Positions 17,232 through 26,972 are shown, counted from the stretch's first letter. The stretch is 45,885 nucleotides of DNA from Lachnospiraceae bacterium (GCA_022787145.1 JALFVM010000138.1:1-45885); one strand, 5' to 3'. Notes: generated from the letters alone by a model not told the origin. Made by a program: numbers and translations.

Positions 17232-17241
17232 AAATTACATA

Positions 17242-17270
17242 TTTAAATAGTAGGTTATAGAGGCTATAAT
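17242..17270 (+). promoter_or_regulatory. Promoter of the sulfate operon
   Basis: TTTAAA (17242-17247), 17-nt spacer, perfect TATAAT (17265-17270), 50 nt before the sbp start. No S-box, T-box or other sulfur riboswitch is seen between it and sbp. Confidence 0.65.
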
Positions 17271-17319
17271 GCAGATACGTTCAATCGATGAGAGAAAAGG
17301 AGAAAGAGAGGCGGTTATT

Positions 17320-18357
17320 ATGAAAAGAAAAAATATTACAGCAATCACATTAGCAGCAGTTCTGGCACTTGCAGGTTTGACTGGATGCGGTTCTTCAAAT
17401 GAAGAAGCAAAAGAAAGCAGTTCTTCAGATAAAGTAGAAATCACAAACGTTTCGTATGATCCGACAAGAGAATTGTATGAGCAGTACAATCAGATTTTTG
17501 CAGAACACTGGAAAGAGGAAAAAGGACAGGACGTGGAGATTACACAGTCCCACGGAGGTTCCGGCAAGCAGGCACTTGAGGTTGCCAACGGACTGGAAGC
17601 AGATGTCGTGACGCTGGCACTTGAATACGATGTAAAAGCCGTGCAGGATGCCGGCCTGATCGAAGAAGGATGGGTCGATGAATTTCCAGATGACAGTTCC
17701 CCTTATACATCCACCATCGTTTTCCTGGTTCGAAAAGGAAATCCGAAAGACATCAAAGACTGGGATGATCTGGTAAAAGATGGCGTGGGAGTTATCACAC
17801 CGAATCCAAAGACCTCCGGCGGTGCGAGATGGAATTATCTGGCAGCCTGGGCATACGCGGATAAGCTTTACGATGGCGATGAGACGCAGATCAAAGACTT
17901 TATGAAGAAACTGTATGAAAACGTTCTGGTGCTGGATTCCGGAGCAAGAGGAGCAACGACATCGTTTGTGGAAAATGGACAGGGAGATGTTCTGATCGCA
18001 TGGGAAAACGAAGCGTACTTATCTGTGCAGGATTATCCGGATGATTATGAAATCGTCACACCGAGCATCAGCATTCTGGCACAGCCTTCTGTTGCAGTTG
18101 TAGATTCCGTCGTTGACGAGAGAGGCACTCGTGAGGTGGCTACGGAATATCTGAATTATCTGTATTCTGACGAAGCACAGAGAATTGCAGGAGACAATTA
18201 CTATCGTCCTTCCAATCAGGATATCTTAAAGGAATATGCGGATGTATTCGACCTTGATATTAATCTTGTGACAATTCAGGATTTTGGCGGATGGGACAAG
18301 GCACAGGAAACACACTTTGCAGATGGCGGTGTATTCGATCAGATTTATGAAGAATAA
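17320..18357 (+). CDS. sbp: Sulfate/thiosulfate-binding lipoprotein
   Basis: Substrate-binding component of the CysTWA importer. Signal peptide with lipobox LTGC (lipidated Cys 23), then a Ser/Glu linker. Family landmarks are YDPTRELYEQYN near 48, SHGGSGKQA near 77 (sulfate-contacting Ser/Gly loop) and RWNYLAAWAYA. 345 residues. The ATG at 17320 is preceded by GAGAGGCGG; the frame continues upstream to 17269 without a ribosome site and would disrupt the signal peptide. First gene of the operon, separated from cysT by a stable hairpin. Confidence 0.93.
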   Translation: MKRKNITAITLAAVLALAGLTGCGSSNEEAKESSSSDKVEITNVSYDPTRELYEQYNQIFAEHWKEEKGQDVEITQSHGGSGKQALEVANGLEADVVTLALEYDVKAVQDAGLIEEGWVDEFPDDSSPYTSTIVFLVRKGNPKDIKDWDDLVKDGVGVITPNPKTSGGARWNYLAAWAYADKLYDGDETQIKDFMKKLYENVLVLDSGARGATTSFVENGQGDVLIAWENEAYLSVQDYPDDYEIVTPSISILAQPSVAVVDSVVDERGTREVATEYLNYLYSDEAQRIAGDNYYRPSNQDILKEYADVFDLDINLVTIQDFGGWDKAQETHFADGGVFDQIYEE

Positions 18358-18359
18358 AT

Positions 18360-18419
18360 TTTATAGCAGTTAAGAGAATGCACAGTCTTGAATTTATGAT
18401 TTTATGGAACTGCTATAAA
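18360..18419 (+). promoter_or_regulatory. Intercistronic stem-loop between sbp and cysT
   Basis: Perfect 12-bp stem TTTATAGCAGTT (18360-18371) with AACTGCTATAAA (18408-18419), loop 36 nt, no U-tract. Such hairpins commonly protect the upstream binding-protein mRNA and set excess of binding protein over permease; that role is inferred here. Confidence 0.6.
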
Positions 18420-18448
18420 GAAAGAAGAAATAAAGGTAGGAAATAAAA

Positions 18449-19285
18449 ATGAGAAAAACTGGAAAACGAGTCATCCCGGGATTTGGTCTGACTATGGGAG
18501 TAACGATTACCATGTTGAGTATCGTGGTATTGATTCCGCTGGCATCGCTGGCGGTCTACTCCGCAAAGCTTGGCATTCGAGAATTTTTTCAGGTCATCAC
18601 AAGAGAACGCGTGCTGTCGAGCTTTTATGTAAGCTTTATCACAGCATTTGCGGCGTCAGCAGTCAATGCAGTCATGGGTCTGATTCTGGCGTGGGTACTT
18701 GTCCGGTATGACTTCCCTGGAAAGCGGTTGATGGATGGAATGATTGAGCTTCCTTTTGCACTTCCTACTGCGGTAGCAGGTATTGCTCTGACTTCCCTGA
18801 CCTCCGATCAGGGCCTGGTAGGAAAGTTTTTCGCTCACTTTGGAATTAAAATTGCATACACCAGAATCGGTATTACGATTGCACTTGTATTTATCGGTAT
18901 TCCGTTCGTTGTGCGGGCAATACAGCCGGTTCTGGAAAAACTGGACGGCTCCTACGAAGAGGCTGCGATGGTTCTGGGAGCAAAACCGTCTGTCATATTC
19001 CGAAAAGTCATCTTTCCGGAGCTGATGCCGGCTCTGTTTACCGGAACAGGGCTGGCATTCGGAAGATGCCTCGGAGAATATGGAAGTGTCGTTTTTATCG
19101 CAGGAAACAAACCGTTTTATACAGAAATCACACCGTTAATCATCATGTCAGAACTTCAGGAGTATGATTACGCAAGCGCGACATCGATTGCACTGGTGAT
19201 GCTGTTCGTTTCATTTTTGATTTTATTCGCAGTCAATGCACTGCAGGCACACAATGCAAAACGCATCAAAGGAGGAAATCTCTGA
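18449..19285 (+). CDS. cysT: Sulfate ABC transporter permease CysT (CysU)
   Basis: 278-residue inner-membrane permease with six hydrophobic segments. The EAA loop, EEAAMVLGAKPSVIFRKVIFPEL (near 171-193), contacts CysA; PFALPTAVAGIAL and FGRCLGEYGSVVFIAGN are strongly conserved in CysT. ATG with TAGGAAA upstream. Its stop overlaps the cysW start (TGATG), so the pair of permeases is translationally coupled. Confidence 0.93.
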   Translation: MRKTGKRVIPGFGLTMGVTITMLSIVVLIPLASLAVYSAKLGIREFFQVITRERVLSSFYVSFITAFAASAVNAVMGLILAWVLVRYDFPGKRLMDGMIELPFALPTAVAGIALTSLTSDQGLVGKFFAHFGIKIAYTRIGITIALVFIGIPFVVRAIQPVLEKLDGSYEEAAMVLGAKPSVIFRKVIFPELMPALFTGTGLAFGRCLGEYGSVVFIAGNKPFYTEITPLIIMSELQEYDYASATSIALVMLFVSFLILFAVNALQAHNAKRIKGGNL

Positions 19286-20109
19286 TGGAAGCAGGAAAAA
19301 ACAAAAAACAGCAGATTGTCAAATGGCTGCTCATAGGAATCAGCGTCCTGTTTTTGGGCATCATGCTGGTACTTCCTCTTTTCGTGGTTGTCACAGAGGC
19401 ACTTCGAAAAGGATGGGCATTTTATATAGAAGCAATTACCGATGAATATACAATAAAAGCATTGATTCTGACTTTGAAGGCAACCGGCATTGCCGTCATC
19501 TGTAATACGATTTTCGGGCTGTGTGCTGCATGGGCACTGACGAGATTTCATTTCCGGGGAAAGAAAATACTGACAACAATGATTGATGTTCCGGTTACCG
19601 TATCACCAATCATTGCCGGTTTGATTTATATCCTTGTTTTTGGAAAACAGAGTGTGCTGTATCCATACCTGCAGCAGGCAGGAATCAAGATTGTGTTTGC
19701 TGTTCCGGGCATCATACTTGCAACCATTTTTGTTACTTTCCCATTTGTCTCCAGAGAACTGATTCCCGTGCTGGAATCAATAGGAACGGATGAGGAAGAG
19801 GCAGCAGCCCTGATGGGGGCGAAAGGTTTTACGATATTTCGGAGAGTGACCTTTCCTCATATCAAATGGGCGTTTCTCTACGGCGTGGTGCTTTGTACCG
19901 CAAGAGCCATGGGAGAATTCGGGGCAGTATCTGTTTTATCGGGACACCTTCGGGGCAAGACAAACACACTTCCCCTTCATGTAGAGATTTTATTTAACGA
20001 ATTCCAGTACGTACCGGCGTTTGCCGTATCCTCCATTCTTGTGATTCTGGCAGTCATTCTTCTGGTAATTCGAAGTATTGTAGAATATAGAGGAAAAAAG
20101 GAGACATAA
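19285..20109 (+). CDS. cysW: Sulfate ABC transporter permease CysW
   Basis: 274-residue partner of CysT. Six membrane segments, the EAA loop EEEAAALMGAKGFTIFRRVTFP and CysW-typical ARAMGEFGAVSVLSGHLRGKTNTLPL. GGAGG ribosome site lies inside the end of cysT. cysA begins 3 nt after its stop. Confidence 0.93.
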   Translation: MEAGKNKKQQIVKWLLIGISVLFLGIMLVLPLFVVVTEALRKGWAFYIEAITDEYTIKALILTLKATGIAVICNTIFGLCAAWALTRFHFRGKKILTTMIDVPVTVSPIIAGLIYILVFGKQSVLYPYLQQAGIKIVFAVPGIILATIFVTFPFVSRELIPVLESIGTDEEEAAALMGAKGFTIFRRVTFPHIKWAFLYGVVLCTARAMGEFGAVSVLSGHLRGKTNTLPLHVEILFNEFQYVPAFAVSSILVILAVILLVIRSIVEYRGKKET

Positions 20110-20112
20110 CCC

Positions 20113-21171
20113 ATGTACGTGGAATTAAAACACATCAATAAGACGTTTGGTACATATAAAGCATCCGATGACGTCAATTTCGGTATTGAAAAAGGAAAAC
20201 TGATCGGTCTTCTTGGACCGAGCGGAAGCGGAAAAACAACGATTCTTCGTATGATTGCAGGACTTGAACAGCCAGACAGCGGTGAAATCGTGATTGATGG
20301 AAAGGTAGTTAACGACATTCCGGCAAGTGATCGAGGTATCGGGTTTGTATTTCAAAATTACGCATTGTTTCGTTATATGACGGTATATGACAACATTGCT
20401 TTTGGATTAAAGGTCAAAAAGACAGATCCGAAAAAGATAAAAGAAAGGGTTTCCGAGCTGATTGCTCTGACTGGATTAAAAGGACTGGAGAAGCGTTATC
20501 CGAGTCAGCTTTCCGGTGGACAGCGCCAGAGAGTCGCTTTTGCCAGAGCACTTGCTCCAAATCCGCAGCTTTTGCTTTTGGACGAGCCTTTTGCTGCAAT
20601 TGATGCGAAGATTCGTCAGGAACTGCGAAGCTGGCTGAAAGAAATGATTGAAAAACTCGGCATCACCAGTATTTTTGTGACACACGACCAGGACGAGGCT
20701 ATTGAGGTGGCGGACGAGATTATCATTACGAATCAGGGGAAAATTGAGCAGAAGGGAACGCCGCTGGAGGTATACCAAAATCCCCAGACAGCATTTACGG
20801 CGTCGTTCTTTGGACAGACCTCCATTGTGGAGGATTATCAGAAGCTGAATTATTTTGAGCCAATCAACGGTGCAAAACGTGCCATTGTGCGCCCGGAATT
20901 TGTGCGGGTCACAAAGAAAAATGAAAATCAGATTTACAAACATTCGGCAATGGAAGGCGTCGTAGAGCAGGTTGCCTTTCGAGGAAATAACCTGGAATTG
21001 AAGGTGCGCATCGGTGATATGGTGCTGACGGCCAAGCGAGGACTGGAAGAACAGCCCGTTGCAGAGGGAGAAATTGTTGATGTATTTGTCTATAAACTGT
21101 TTGTTATCAATGGAAATCAGGCAGTTCTGCTTCAAAACAGTTCGATTCACGAAGAATCTCTGGTTATTTAA
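20113..21171 (+). CDS. cysA: Sulfate ABC transporter ATP-binding protein CysA
   Basis: ATPase that powers sulfate/thiosulfate import. Walker A GPSGSGKT near 35-42, Q-loop FQNYALFRYMTVYDN, signature LSGGQRQR near 132, Walker B LLLLDEPFAAID, switch His in VTHDQDEA. The ~115-residue C-terminal TOBE-like domain is present. FRYMTVYDNIAFGLKV is characteristic of the CysA subfamily. 352 residues, full length. 18 nt before aprA. Confidence 0.93.
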   Translation: MYVELKHINKTFGTYKASDDVNFGIEKGKLIGLLGPSGSGKTTILRMIAGLEQPDSGEIVIDGKVVNDIPASDRGIGFVFQNYALFRYMTVYDNIAFGLKVKKTDPKKIKERVSELIALTGLKGLEKRYPSQLSGGQRQRVAFARALAPNPQLLLLDEPFAAIDAKIRQELRSWLKEMIEKLGITSIFVTHDQDEAIEVADEIIITNQGKIEQKGTPLEVYQNPQTAFTASFFGQTSIVEDYQKLNYFEPINGAKRAIVRPEFVRVTKKNENQIYKHSAMEGVVEQVAFRGNNLELKVRIGDMVLTAKRGLEEQPVAEGEIVDVFVYKLFVINGNQAVLLQNSSIHEESLVI

Positions 21172-21189
21172 GGAAAGGGCTTGGGAGAT

Positions 21190-22890
21190 ATGAGAGAAAC
21201 ATTACAGATTGAGAGAATAGAGACCGATGTACTGATCGTAGGGGGCGGTACAGCAGGATGTTATGCAGCACTGACACTGGCGGAAAATTCCCAAAATAAG
21301 GTGCTGATTGCAGAAAAAGCGAATATCAAAAGAAGCGGCTGTCTGGCTGCAGGTGTGAATGCAATCAATGCCTATATCGTCAAGGGACGCACACCGGAAG
21401 ATTATGTCGACTATGCCACAAAAGATGCCGCTGGTATTGTGCGAAGAGACCTTCTGTTGTCGGCGGCGAGACGTTTCAATCAGGTGACGGAACATATGGA
21501 ATCACTCGGACTGGTGATTTTAAAAGACGAAAATGGTGAGTATGTTGCCAGAGGAAATCGAAATATCAAGATTAACGGTGAAAATTTCAAGCCGATTCTG
21601 GCAAAAGCCGTTACGGAAAAAGAAAACATTGAAATATTAAATTATGTAAATATTACAGACCTTCTTGTGGAAGGAAATCAGATATACGGTGCGGTGGGAT
21701 TTTCCATTGTGGAGGAAAAAGCCTATATCATCCGGGCAAAAGCAGTATTGATTGCCACCGGAGGCGCCGCCGGACTGTACCGGCCAAACAATCCCGGCTT
21801 TTCCCGGCATAAGATGTGGTATCCCCCTTTTAACACAGGTGCGGGATATGCCATGGGACTGCGGGCCGGTGCAGAAATGACATCCTTTGAGATGCGCTTT
21901 ATCGCTCTTCGGTGTAAAGACACCATTGCCCCGACAGGAACGATCGCGCAGGGAGTCAGAGCAAAGCAGGTGAACTCCAGAGGCTTTGTATATGAAGACA
22001 AATACGGACTGACGACAAGCGAGCGCGTCTATGGAACAGTAAAAGAAAATCAGCTCGGAAATGGGCCATGTTATCTTCGAACCAGTGTAATCACGAAAGA
22101 ACAGGATCAGCAATTGCTGAAGGCCTACCTGAATATGGCTCCGAGCCAGACCTTAAAATGGCTGGAAAGCGGCAAAATGCCGAGTGAACAGGATGTGGAG
22201 ATTCAGGGAACAGAGCCTTACATCGTGGGTGGACATACGGCGAGCGGTTACTGGGTGGATACGCACAGACAGACAACGGTACACGGACTTTACGCCGCCG
22301 GAGACGTGGCAGGCGGATGCCCGCAGAAGTATGTGACGGGAGCGTTGGCAGAAGGCGAGATTGCAGCAGAATCCATTCTTGCGCAGTTAAAAGTGCAGGA
22401 ACAAACACAAGAACCAGAAAAGATTTCTGATCAGGCAGAGACGATTGTGCAGGAGTATGAAAAAATCCGAAATTCCAGCCAGTCGTTATTTTCCACAGAG
22501 GAGCTCGAAGAGGCTATGCAGAAGGTCATGGATGAATATGCAGGAGGAATTTCTTCTTATTATCAATACAATGAAAAACAGCTGGATTTGGCTGAAGAAA
22601 AGGTGAAACAGCTTCAAAAATTGTCAGAGGAAATCGGCGCCGCAGATATGCATGAGCTGTTGTTTGCCTATGAATTAAAGGAACGGCTGTTGGTATGTCA
22701 GGCATTGATTGCCCATTTAAAAAACAGAAAAGAGACGAGATGGCATTCTTTTAATGAAAATCTGGATTATCCGGATACGGACAGCCGTTATTTTAAATAT
22801 ATAAATTCTAAATTAGAGAATGAAAAGATTCAAATTTATTTCCGGGATATTGTAGAGGAGGACACTTATGAGCATACGAATCAACAGTGA
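21190..22890 (+). CDS. aprA: Adenylylsulfate reductase, flavoprotein (alpha) subunit
   Basis: FAD subunit of APS reductase (APS + 2 e- to sulfite + AMP). Rossmann FAD motif VGGGTAGCYAA near residue 17, RSGCLAAGVNAINAYI, and the C-terminal FAD block GLYAAGDVAGGCPQKYVTGA, which fits AprA rather than succinate dehydrogenase. About 566 residues, shorter than dissimilatory AprA (~650). Start: ATG 21190 rather than the TTG at 21181, because the AGGAAAGGG site suits the ATG. The stop lies inside aprB. Lying between sulfate import and ATP sulfurylase genes, it most likely serves assimilation. Confidence 0.85.
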   Translation: MRETLQIERIETDVLIVGGGTAGCYAALTLAENSQNKVLIAEKANIKRSGCLAAGVNAINAYIVKGRTPEDYVDYATKDAAGIVRRDLLLSAARRFNQVTEHMESLGLVILKDENGEYVARGNRNIKINGENFKPILAKAVTEKENIEILNYVNITDLLVEGNQIYGAVGFSIVEEKAYIIRAKAVLIATGGAAGLYRPNNPGFSRHKMWYPPFNTGAGYAMGLRAGAEMTSFEMRFIALRCKDTIAPTGTIAQGVRAKQVNSRGFVYEDKYGLTTSERVYGTVKENQLGNGPCYLRTSVITKEQDQQLLKAYLNMAPSQTLKWLESGKMPSEQDVEIQGTEPYIVGGHTASGYWVDTHRQTTVHGLYAAGDVAGGCPQKYVTGALAEGEIAAESILAQLKVQEQTQEPEKISDQAETIVQEYEKIRNSSQSLFSTEELEEAMQKVMDEYAGGISSYYQYNEKQLDLAEEKVKQLQKLSEEIGAADMHELLFAYELKERLLVCQALIAHLKNRKETRWHSFNENLDYPDTDSRYFKYINSKLENEKIQIYFRDIVEEDTYEHTNQQ

Positions 22891-23179
22891 AAAATGTGTG
22901 GGATGCGGGAAGTGCCGGGAAGTCTGTCCGGGTACCCTGATTGCCCTGGAAAATCACAAAGCAGTCATCAAATATCCGAGAAACTGCTGGGGGTGCGTAT
23001 CTTGTGTCAAAGAATGCGCGGCAGGTGCGATTGATTTTTATCTCGGAGCCGATATCGGAGGAACTGGAAGTGTGATGAATGTGACAAAAAGTGGAGACAT
23101 TCTCCACTGGAACATTCAAAAACCGGATGGCAGCAAAATTGTCATTGATGTCAATCGAAAAAACGCCAATCAATATTAA
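22868..23179 (+). CDS. aprB: Adenylylsulfate reductase, ferredoxin-like (beta) subunit
   Basis: 103-residue electron-transfer partner of AprA. Two [4Fe-4S] motifs: Cys 10/13/16/20 (CVGCGKCREVC) and Cys 40/43/46/50 (CWGCVSCVKEC). A short C-terminal strand region follows; the longer tail of dissimilatory AprB is reduced. GAGGAGG ribosome site; ATG overlaps the aprA end by 23 nt, indicating coupled synthesis of the two subunits. Confidence 0.87.
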   Translation: MSIRINSEKCVGCGKCREVCPGTLIALENHKAVIKYPRNCWGCVSCVKECAAGAIDFYLGADIGGTGSVMNVTKSGDILHWNIQKPDGSKIVIDVNRKNANQY

Positions 23180-23197
23180 AGAAAGCAGGAGAAACAT

Positions 23198-24100
23198 ATG
23201 AGTGGATTATCACATTTAGACGAATTAGAGGCAGAAGCCATTTATATTATACGTGAGGTTGCGGCGGAGTGCGAAAATCCGGTAATGCTGTATTCCATCG
23301 GAAAAGACAGCTCGGTGATGCTGCACCTGGCATTAAAAGCATTTTACCCGGAGAAACCGCCTTTCCCATTCCTTCATGTCAACACGACATGGAAGTTTAA
23401 GGAAATGATCAAGTTTCGTGATCAAACAGCAAAGGATCTGGGAATCGAAATGCTGGAATACATCAACGAAGACGGTGTCAGACAGGGAATCAATCCGTTT
23501 GATCATGGCTCTGCCTACACAGACATTATGAAAACACAGGCCTTAAAACAGGCTTTGAATAAATATGGTTTTACAGCGGCATTCGGAGGCGGACGCCGAG
23601 ACGAGGAAAAGAGTCGCGCAAAAGAGCGAATTTTCTCTTTCCGAAACGAATCTCATGCCTGGGATCCGAAAAACCAGCGACCGGAGATGTGGAAATTATA
23701 CAATACGGAGATCAACAAAGGGGAGAGCATTCGCGTATTCCCAATCTCCAACTGGACAGAAAAAGACATCTGGCAGTACATCAAACGGGAAAATATTCCG
23801 ATCGTGCCTCTTTACTTTGCGGCAGAAAGACCGGTGGTAGAAAGAGACGGCAACCTGATCATGGTGGATGATGACCGCATGAGACTGAACCCGGGAGAGG
23901 TCGTGCAGAAGAAAAAAGTACGTTTCCGTACACTCGGATGTTATCCTCTGACGGGAGGCATCGAGTCAGATGCAGATACCCTGGACGCAATTATTGAAGA
24001 GACATTAAGCTCCGTGGAATCTGAGCGTACCAGCCGTGTGATTGATAAGGACGGCGGGGCAGCCAGCATGGAAAAGAGAAAGAGAGAGGGGTACTTTTAA
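23198..24100 (+). CDS. cysD: Sulfate adenylyltransferase subunit 2
   Basis: Catalytic ATP sulfurylase subunit: ATP + sulfate to APS + PPi. PP-loop [10 protein letters not shown] near residues 33-42, [20 protein letters not shown] near 130, and [12 protein letters not shown] near 248. 300 residues, full length. Ribosome site GCAGGAGAAAC. Stop and cysN start share one base (TAATG), so the heterodimer is made stoichiometrically. Confidence 0.94.
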   Translation: MSGLSHLDELEAEAIYIIREVAAECENPVMLYSIGKDSSVMLHLALKAFYPEKPPFPFLHVNTTWKFKEMIKFRDQTAKDLGIEMLEYINEDGVRQGINPFDHGSAYTDIMKTQALKQALNKYGFTAAFGGGRRDEEKSRAKERIFSFRNESHAWDPKNQRPEMWKLYNTEINKGESIRVFPISNWTEKDIWQYIKRENIPIVPLYFAAERPVVERDGNLIMVDDDRMRLNPGEVVQKKKVRFRTLGCYPLTGGIESDADTLDAIIEETLSSVESERTSRVIDKDGGAASMEKRKREGYF

Positions 24101-25788
24101 TGAGCGGATTATTGAAATTTATTACATGCGGAAGTGTGGATGACGGAAAATCCACACTGATCGGACACATTCTTTATGATTCAAAACTTTTATATGCAGA
24201 CCAGGAAAAAGCTTTGGTATTGGACAGCAAGGTTGGATCCAGAGGAGGCGCAATCGACTATTCACTCCTTTTAGACGGCCTGATGGCAGAGCGTGAACAG
24301 GGAATTACGATTGATGTGGCTTATCGCTATTTTACGACAGATAAGAGAAGTTTTATCGTGGCAGATACACCGGGACACGAAGAATATACAAGAAACATGG
24401 CAGTCGGTGCATCCTTTGCCCAGCTTTCCATCATCCTTGTGGATGCCAAGCAGGGCGTACTCGTACAGACGAGACGACACAGCCGTATCTGTGCACTGAT
24501 GGGAATTAAACACTTTGTATTCGCGGTCAATAAGATGGATCTGGTGGACTACAGTCAGGAACGTTTTGAGGAAATCAAAAAAGATATTGAGAATTTGGCC
24601 GAAGCTCTTGGGCTTCAGGATGTGACTGTGATTCCGGTCAGTGCAACGGAAGGTGACAATGTCACAAAGAAATCCGACAACATGCCATGGTATACAGGAA
24701 AAGCATTGCTCGATCATCTGGAAACTGTCGATGTATCGGAGCAGGAGGAAACTTCCTTCTATATGCCGGTGCAGCGTGTATGCCGCCCCAATCATGAATT
24801 CCGTGGATTCCAGGGACAGGTAGAAAGCGGCAGCATCAAAGAGGGACAGACGATCATCACGCTGCCAAGCAAAGAGACGGCAACGGTGAAAAAACTTCTT
24901 GTGGGAGATAAGGAAAGCAAAGAAGCTGTGGCAGGACAGGCAGTCACGATTCAGCTTGACAGAGAAGTAGATGTCAGCCGCGGATGCGTCCTGACGGATG
25001 ATGAAAAGCTTCCGGTGGCAAAAAGCTTCACAGCAACCTTTTTGTGGATGGATGATGAGAAATTAACGGTCGGAAAAGAATATCTGGTCAAATCCGGAAC
25101 GAAGAGAATACCGGGCTTTGTGAAAAATGTTCTCTACAAGATTGATGTCAATACAGGAGAACATATCCCGACAGACAGCATTGAGAAAAATGAGATTGCC
25201 GTATGCCAGGTAGAACTGACAGAAAAAATCGTGTTGGATGCGTTTAAACATCACAAAACACTGGGCGAACTGATTCTGATCGACCGCGTCAGCCATATGA
25301 CTTCTGCCTGCGGTGTCATTGAGACCGTAGATACTTCGGAGGAAAAGCCATATTTTGAAAAAGAGGATATTAAGATTGGCGGATACATTTTCGAGGAATT
25401 CTATTTTAATCTGGAAAACGACATGATGGCGAAGGCAAACCATGCAGAGAAGACTTACCATGTCGGAGATGAGGTGACTTCCGAGGGGGACAGCTTCAAA
25501 TATCCGGATTATTTTGACATTATTTCTGTGGACAGCCAGGCAGCCGTACTGATTCGTGACAAGAAGGTACAGGATATTGTGAAACTGGAAGATTATCAGT
25601 TTATCGGGCTGCCGGTACTGGATGAGAGAGGTTTTGCTCTTATGATCCGAAATCAGAAAGATCTGCAGCAGTTTTTAGCTGAATTTGCCGAGGCAGGCAA
25701 AAAGACGGCATCGGAATTCCACAATAAATGGTTCCGGTTTGAGACTTATAGAAAGATTGTGTGCACTGATAATTTCTGGATGATCTGA
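24100..25788 (+). CDS. cysN: Sulfate adenylyltransferase subunit 1 (GTPase) with extra C-terminal region
   Basis: EF-Tu-like GTPase that drives APS formation by CysD. G1 GSVDDGKST at 11-19, G3 DTPGHEEY near 90, G4 NKMD near 146, followed by two beta-barrel domains ending near residue 405 at LILIDRVSHMTSACGVIE. About 155 further residues follow (from TVDTSEEKPYFEKEDI to the end). They contain no P-loop, so this is not the APS kinase of CysNC fusions; I do not recognise this domain. 562 residues in total. Last gene of the main sulfate operon. Confidence 0.92.
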   Translation: MSGLLKFITCGSVDDGKSTLIGHILYDSKLLYADQEKALVLDSKVGSRGGAIDYSLLLDGLMAEREQGITIDVAYRYFTTDKRSFIVADTPGHEEYTRNMAVGASFAQLSIILVDAKQGVLVQTRRHSRICALMGIKHFVFAVNKMDLVDYSQERFEEIKKDIENLAEALGLQDVTVIPVSATEGDNVTKKSDNMPWYTGKALLDHLETVDVSEQEETSFYMPVQRVCRPNHEFRGFQGQVESGSIKEGQTIITLPSKETATVKKLLVGDKESKEAVAGQAVTIQLDREVDVSRGCVLTDDEKLPVAKSFTATFLWMDDEKLTVGKEYLVKSGTKRIPGFVKNVLYKIDVNTGEHIPTDSIEKNEIAVCQVELTEKIVLDAFKHHKTLGELILIDRVSHMTSACGVIETVDTSEEKPYFEKEDIKIGGYIFEEFYFNLENDMMAKANHAEKTYHVGDEVTSEGDSFKYPDYFDIISVDSQAAVLIRDKKVQDIVKLEDYQFIGLPVLDERGFALMIRNQKDLQQFLAEFAEAGKKTASEFHNKWFRFETYRKIVCTDNFWMI

Positions 25789-25823
25789 TCTTTGAATTTT
25801 TGCGGAAAATCAGGAAAAATGAG

Positions 25824-25852
25824 TTGACAGAAAGCATCCGTAGGAGTATAAT
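25824..25852 (+). promoter_or_regulatory. Consensus sigma-A promoter of cysK
   Basis: TTGACA (25824-25829), exactly 17 nt, TATAAT (25847-25852). Perfect consensus, so cysK can be expressed independently of the sulfate operon. No operator or leader element was recognised in the 48 nt before the gene. Confidence 0.85.
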
Positions 25853-25900
25853 TTAACAAAACAGAGAAAACATATCGAATTGGTAGGAAAGGAGAAAACA

Positions 25901-26833
25901 ATGTCAAATATTTATAAAGGAACACTTGGATTAATCGGAAATACTCCACTGGTGGAGGTTGTGAATGTAGAGAAGGAACTGGGACTGGAAGCGACGATTT
26001 TAGTAAAGCTTGAGTACTTTAATCCAGCCGGAAGTGTAAAAGACAGAATCGCTAAAGCGATGATCGAGGATGCAGAAGAGAAGGGACTTTTGAAAGAAGG
26101 TTCCGTGATCATTGAGCCAACTTCAGGAAATACAGGAATCGGTCTTGCATCCATCGCGGCAGCGAAAGGATACCGTATTATTCTTACTATGCCGGAGACG
26201 ATGAGTATTGAGAGAAGAAACATCTTAAAAGCTTACGGCGCAGAGCTGGTTCTGACAGAAGGCGCAAAAGGAATGAAAGGTGCCATTGCAAAGGCAGAAG
26301 AGCTGGCTAAAGAGATTCCGGGAAGCTATATACCTGGACAGTTTGTGAATCAGGCCAATCCTGCAATCCACAGAAAGACAACAGGTCCGGAGATCTGGAA
26401 CGACACGGACGGAAAGGTAGATTTCTTTGTAGCAGGTGTCGGCACAGGCGGAACACTGACAGGAACAGGTGAGTACCTCAAATCCCAGAATCCGGATGTG
26501 AAAATCGTGGCAGTAGAGCCTGCAAGCTCTCCGGTACTTTCCGAGGGAAAAGGCGGACCACATAAGATTCAGGGTATCGGAGCCGGATTTGTACCGGAAG
26601 TCCTCAACACAAACGTTTATGACGAAATCATCACGATTGAGAATGACGATGCATTTGCAGATGCAAAACTTCTGGCAAAACACGAAGGTGTCCTGGTAGG
26701 AATTTCCTCCGGAGCTGCACTGCATGCGGCAATTCAGCTGGCAAAACGTCCGGAAAACAAAGGCAAGACCATCGTGGCACTGCTTCCGGATACAGGTGAT
26801 AGATATTACTCCACACCTCTTTTTACAGAATAA
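25901..26833 (+). CDS. cysK: Cysteine synthase (O-acetylserine sulfhydrylase)
   Basis: PLP enzyme making cysteine from O-acetylserine and sulfide, last step of the pathway begun by the upstream operon. PLP lysine in GSVKDR (Lys 47), [11 protein letters not shown] near 73, [26 protein letters not shown] phosphate loop, and [11 protein letters not shown] near the end. 310 residues. ATG 25901 with AGGAAAGGAG ribosome site; an in-frame upstream start at 25880 is ignored. Confidence 0.95.
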   Translation: MSNIYKGTLGLIGNTPLVEVVNVEKELGLEATILVKLEYFNPAGSVKDRIAKAMIEDAEEKGLLKEGSVIIEPTSGNTGIGLASIAAAKGYRIILTMPETMSIERRNILKAYGAELVLTEGAKGMKGAIAKAEELAKEIPGSYIPGQFVNQANPAIHRKTTGPEIWNDTDGKVDFFVAGVGTGGTLTGTGEYLKSQNPDVKIVAVEPASSPVLSEGKGGPHKIQGIGAGFVPEVLNTNVYDEIITIENDDAFADAKLLAKHEGVLVGISSGAALHAAIQLAKRPENKGKTIVALLPDTGDRYYSTPLFTE

Positions 26834-26873
26834 ATACAACTTCATTTTGAAATAAATAAAGATACTTTCCAAA

Positions 26874-26911
26874 GAGCAGGATATGCAAATAGCTATCCTG
26901 CTCCCTTTCTT
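26874..26911 (+). terminator. Terminator after cysK
   Basis: 10-bp stem GAGCAGGATA / TATCCTGCTC (26874-26883 with 26894-26903) followed by CCTTTCTTT. Confidence 0.75.
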
Positions 26912-26972
26912 TATCATCGTGTGAATTGTTAGAGATGTTTTCTGTAAAGGATGTTGCTGCTGACAGAAAATA

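Noticed and set aside
25315-25788. CysN C-terminus as an APS kinase (CysNC fusion)
   Set aside because: No Walker A P-loop or other APS kinase motif is present after residue ~405.
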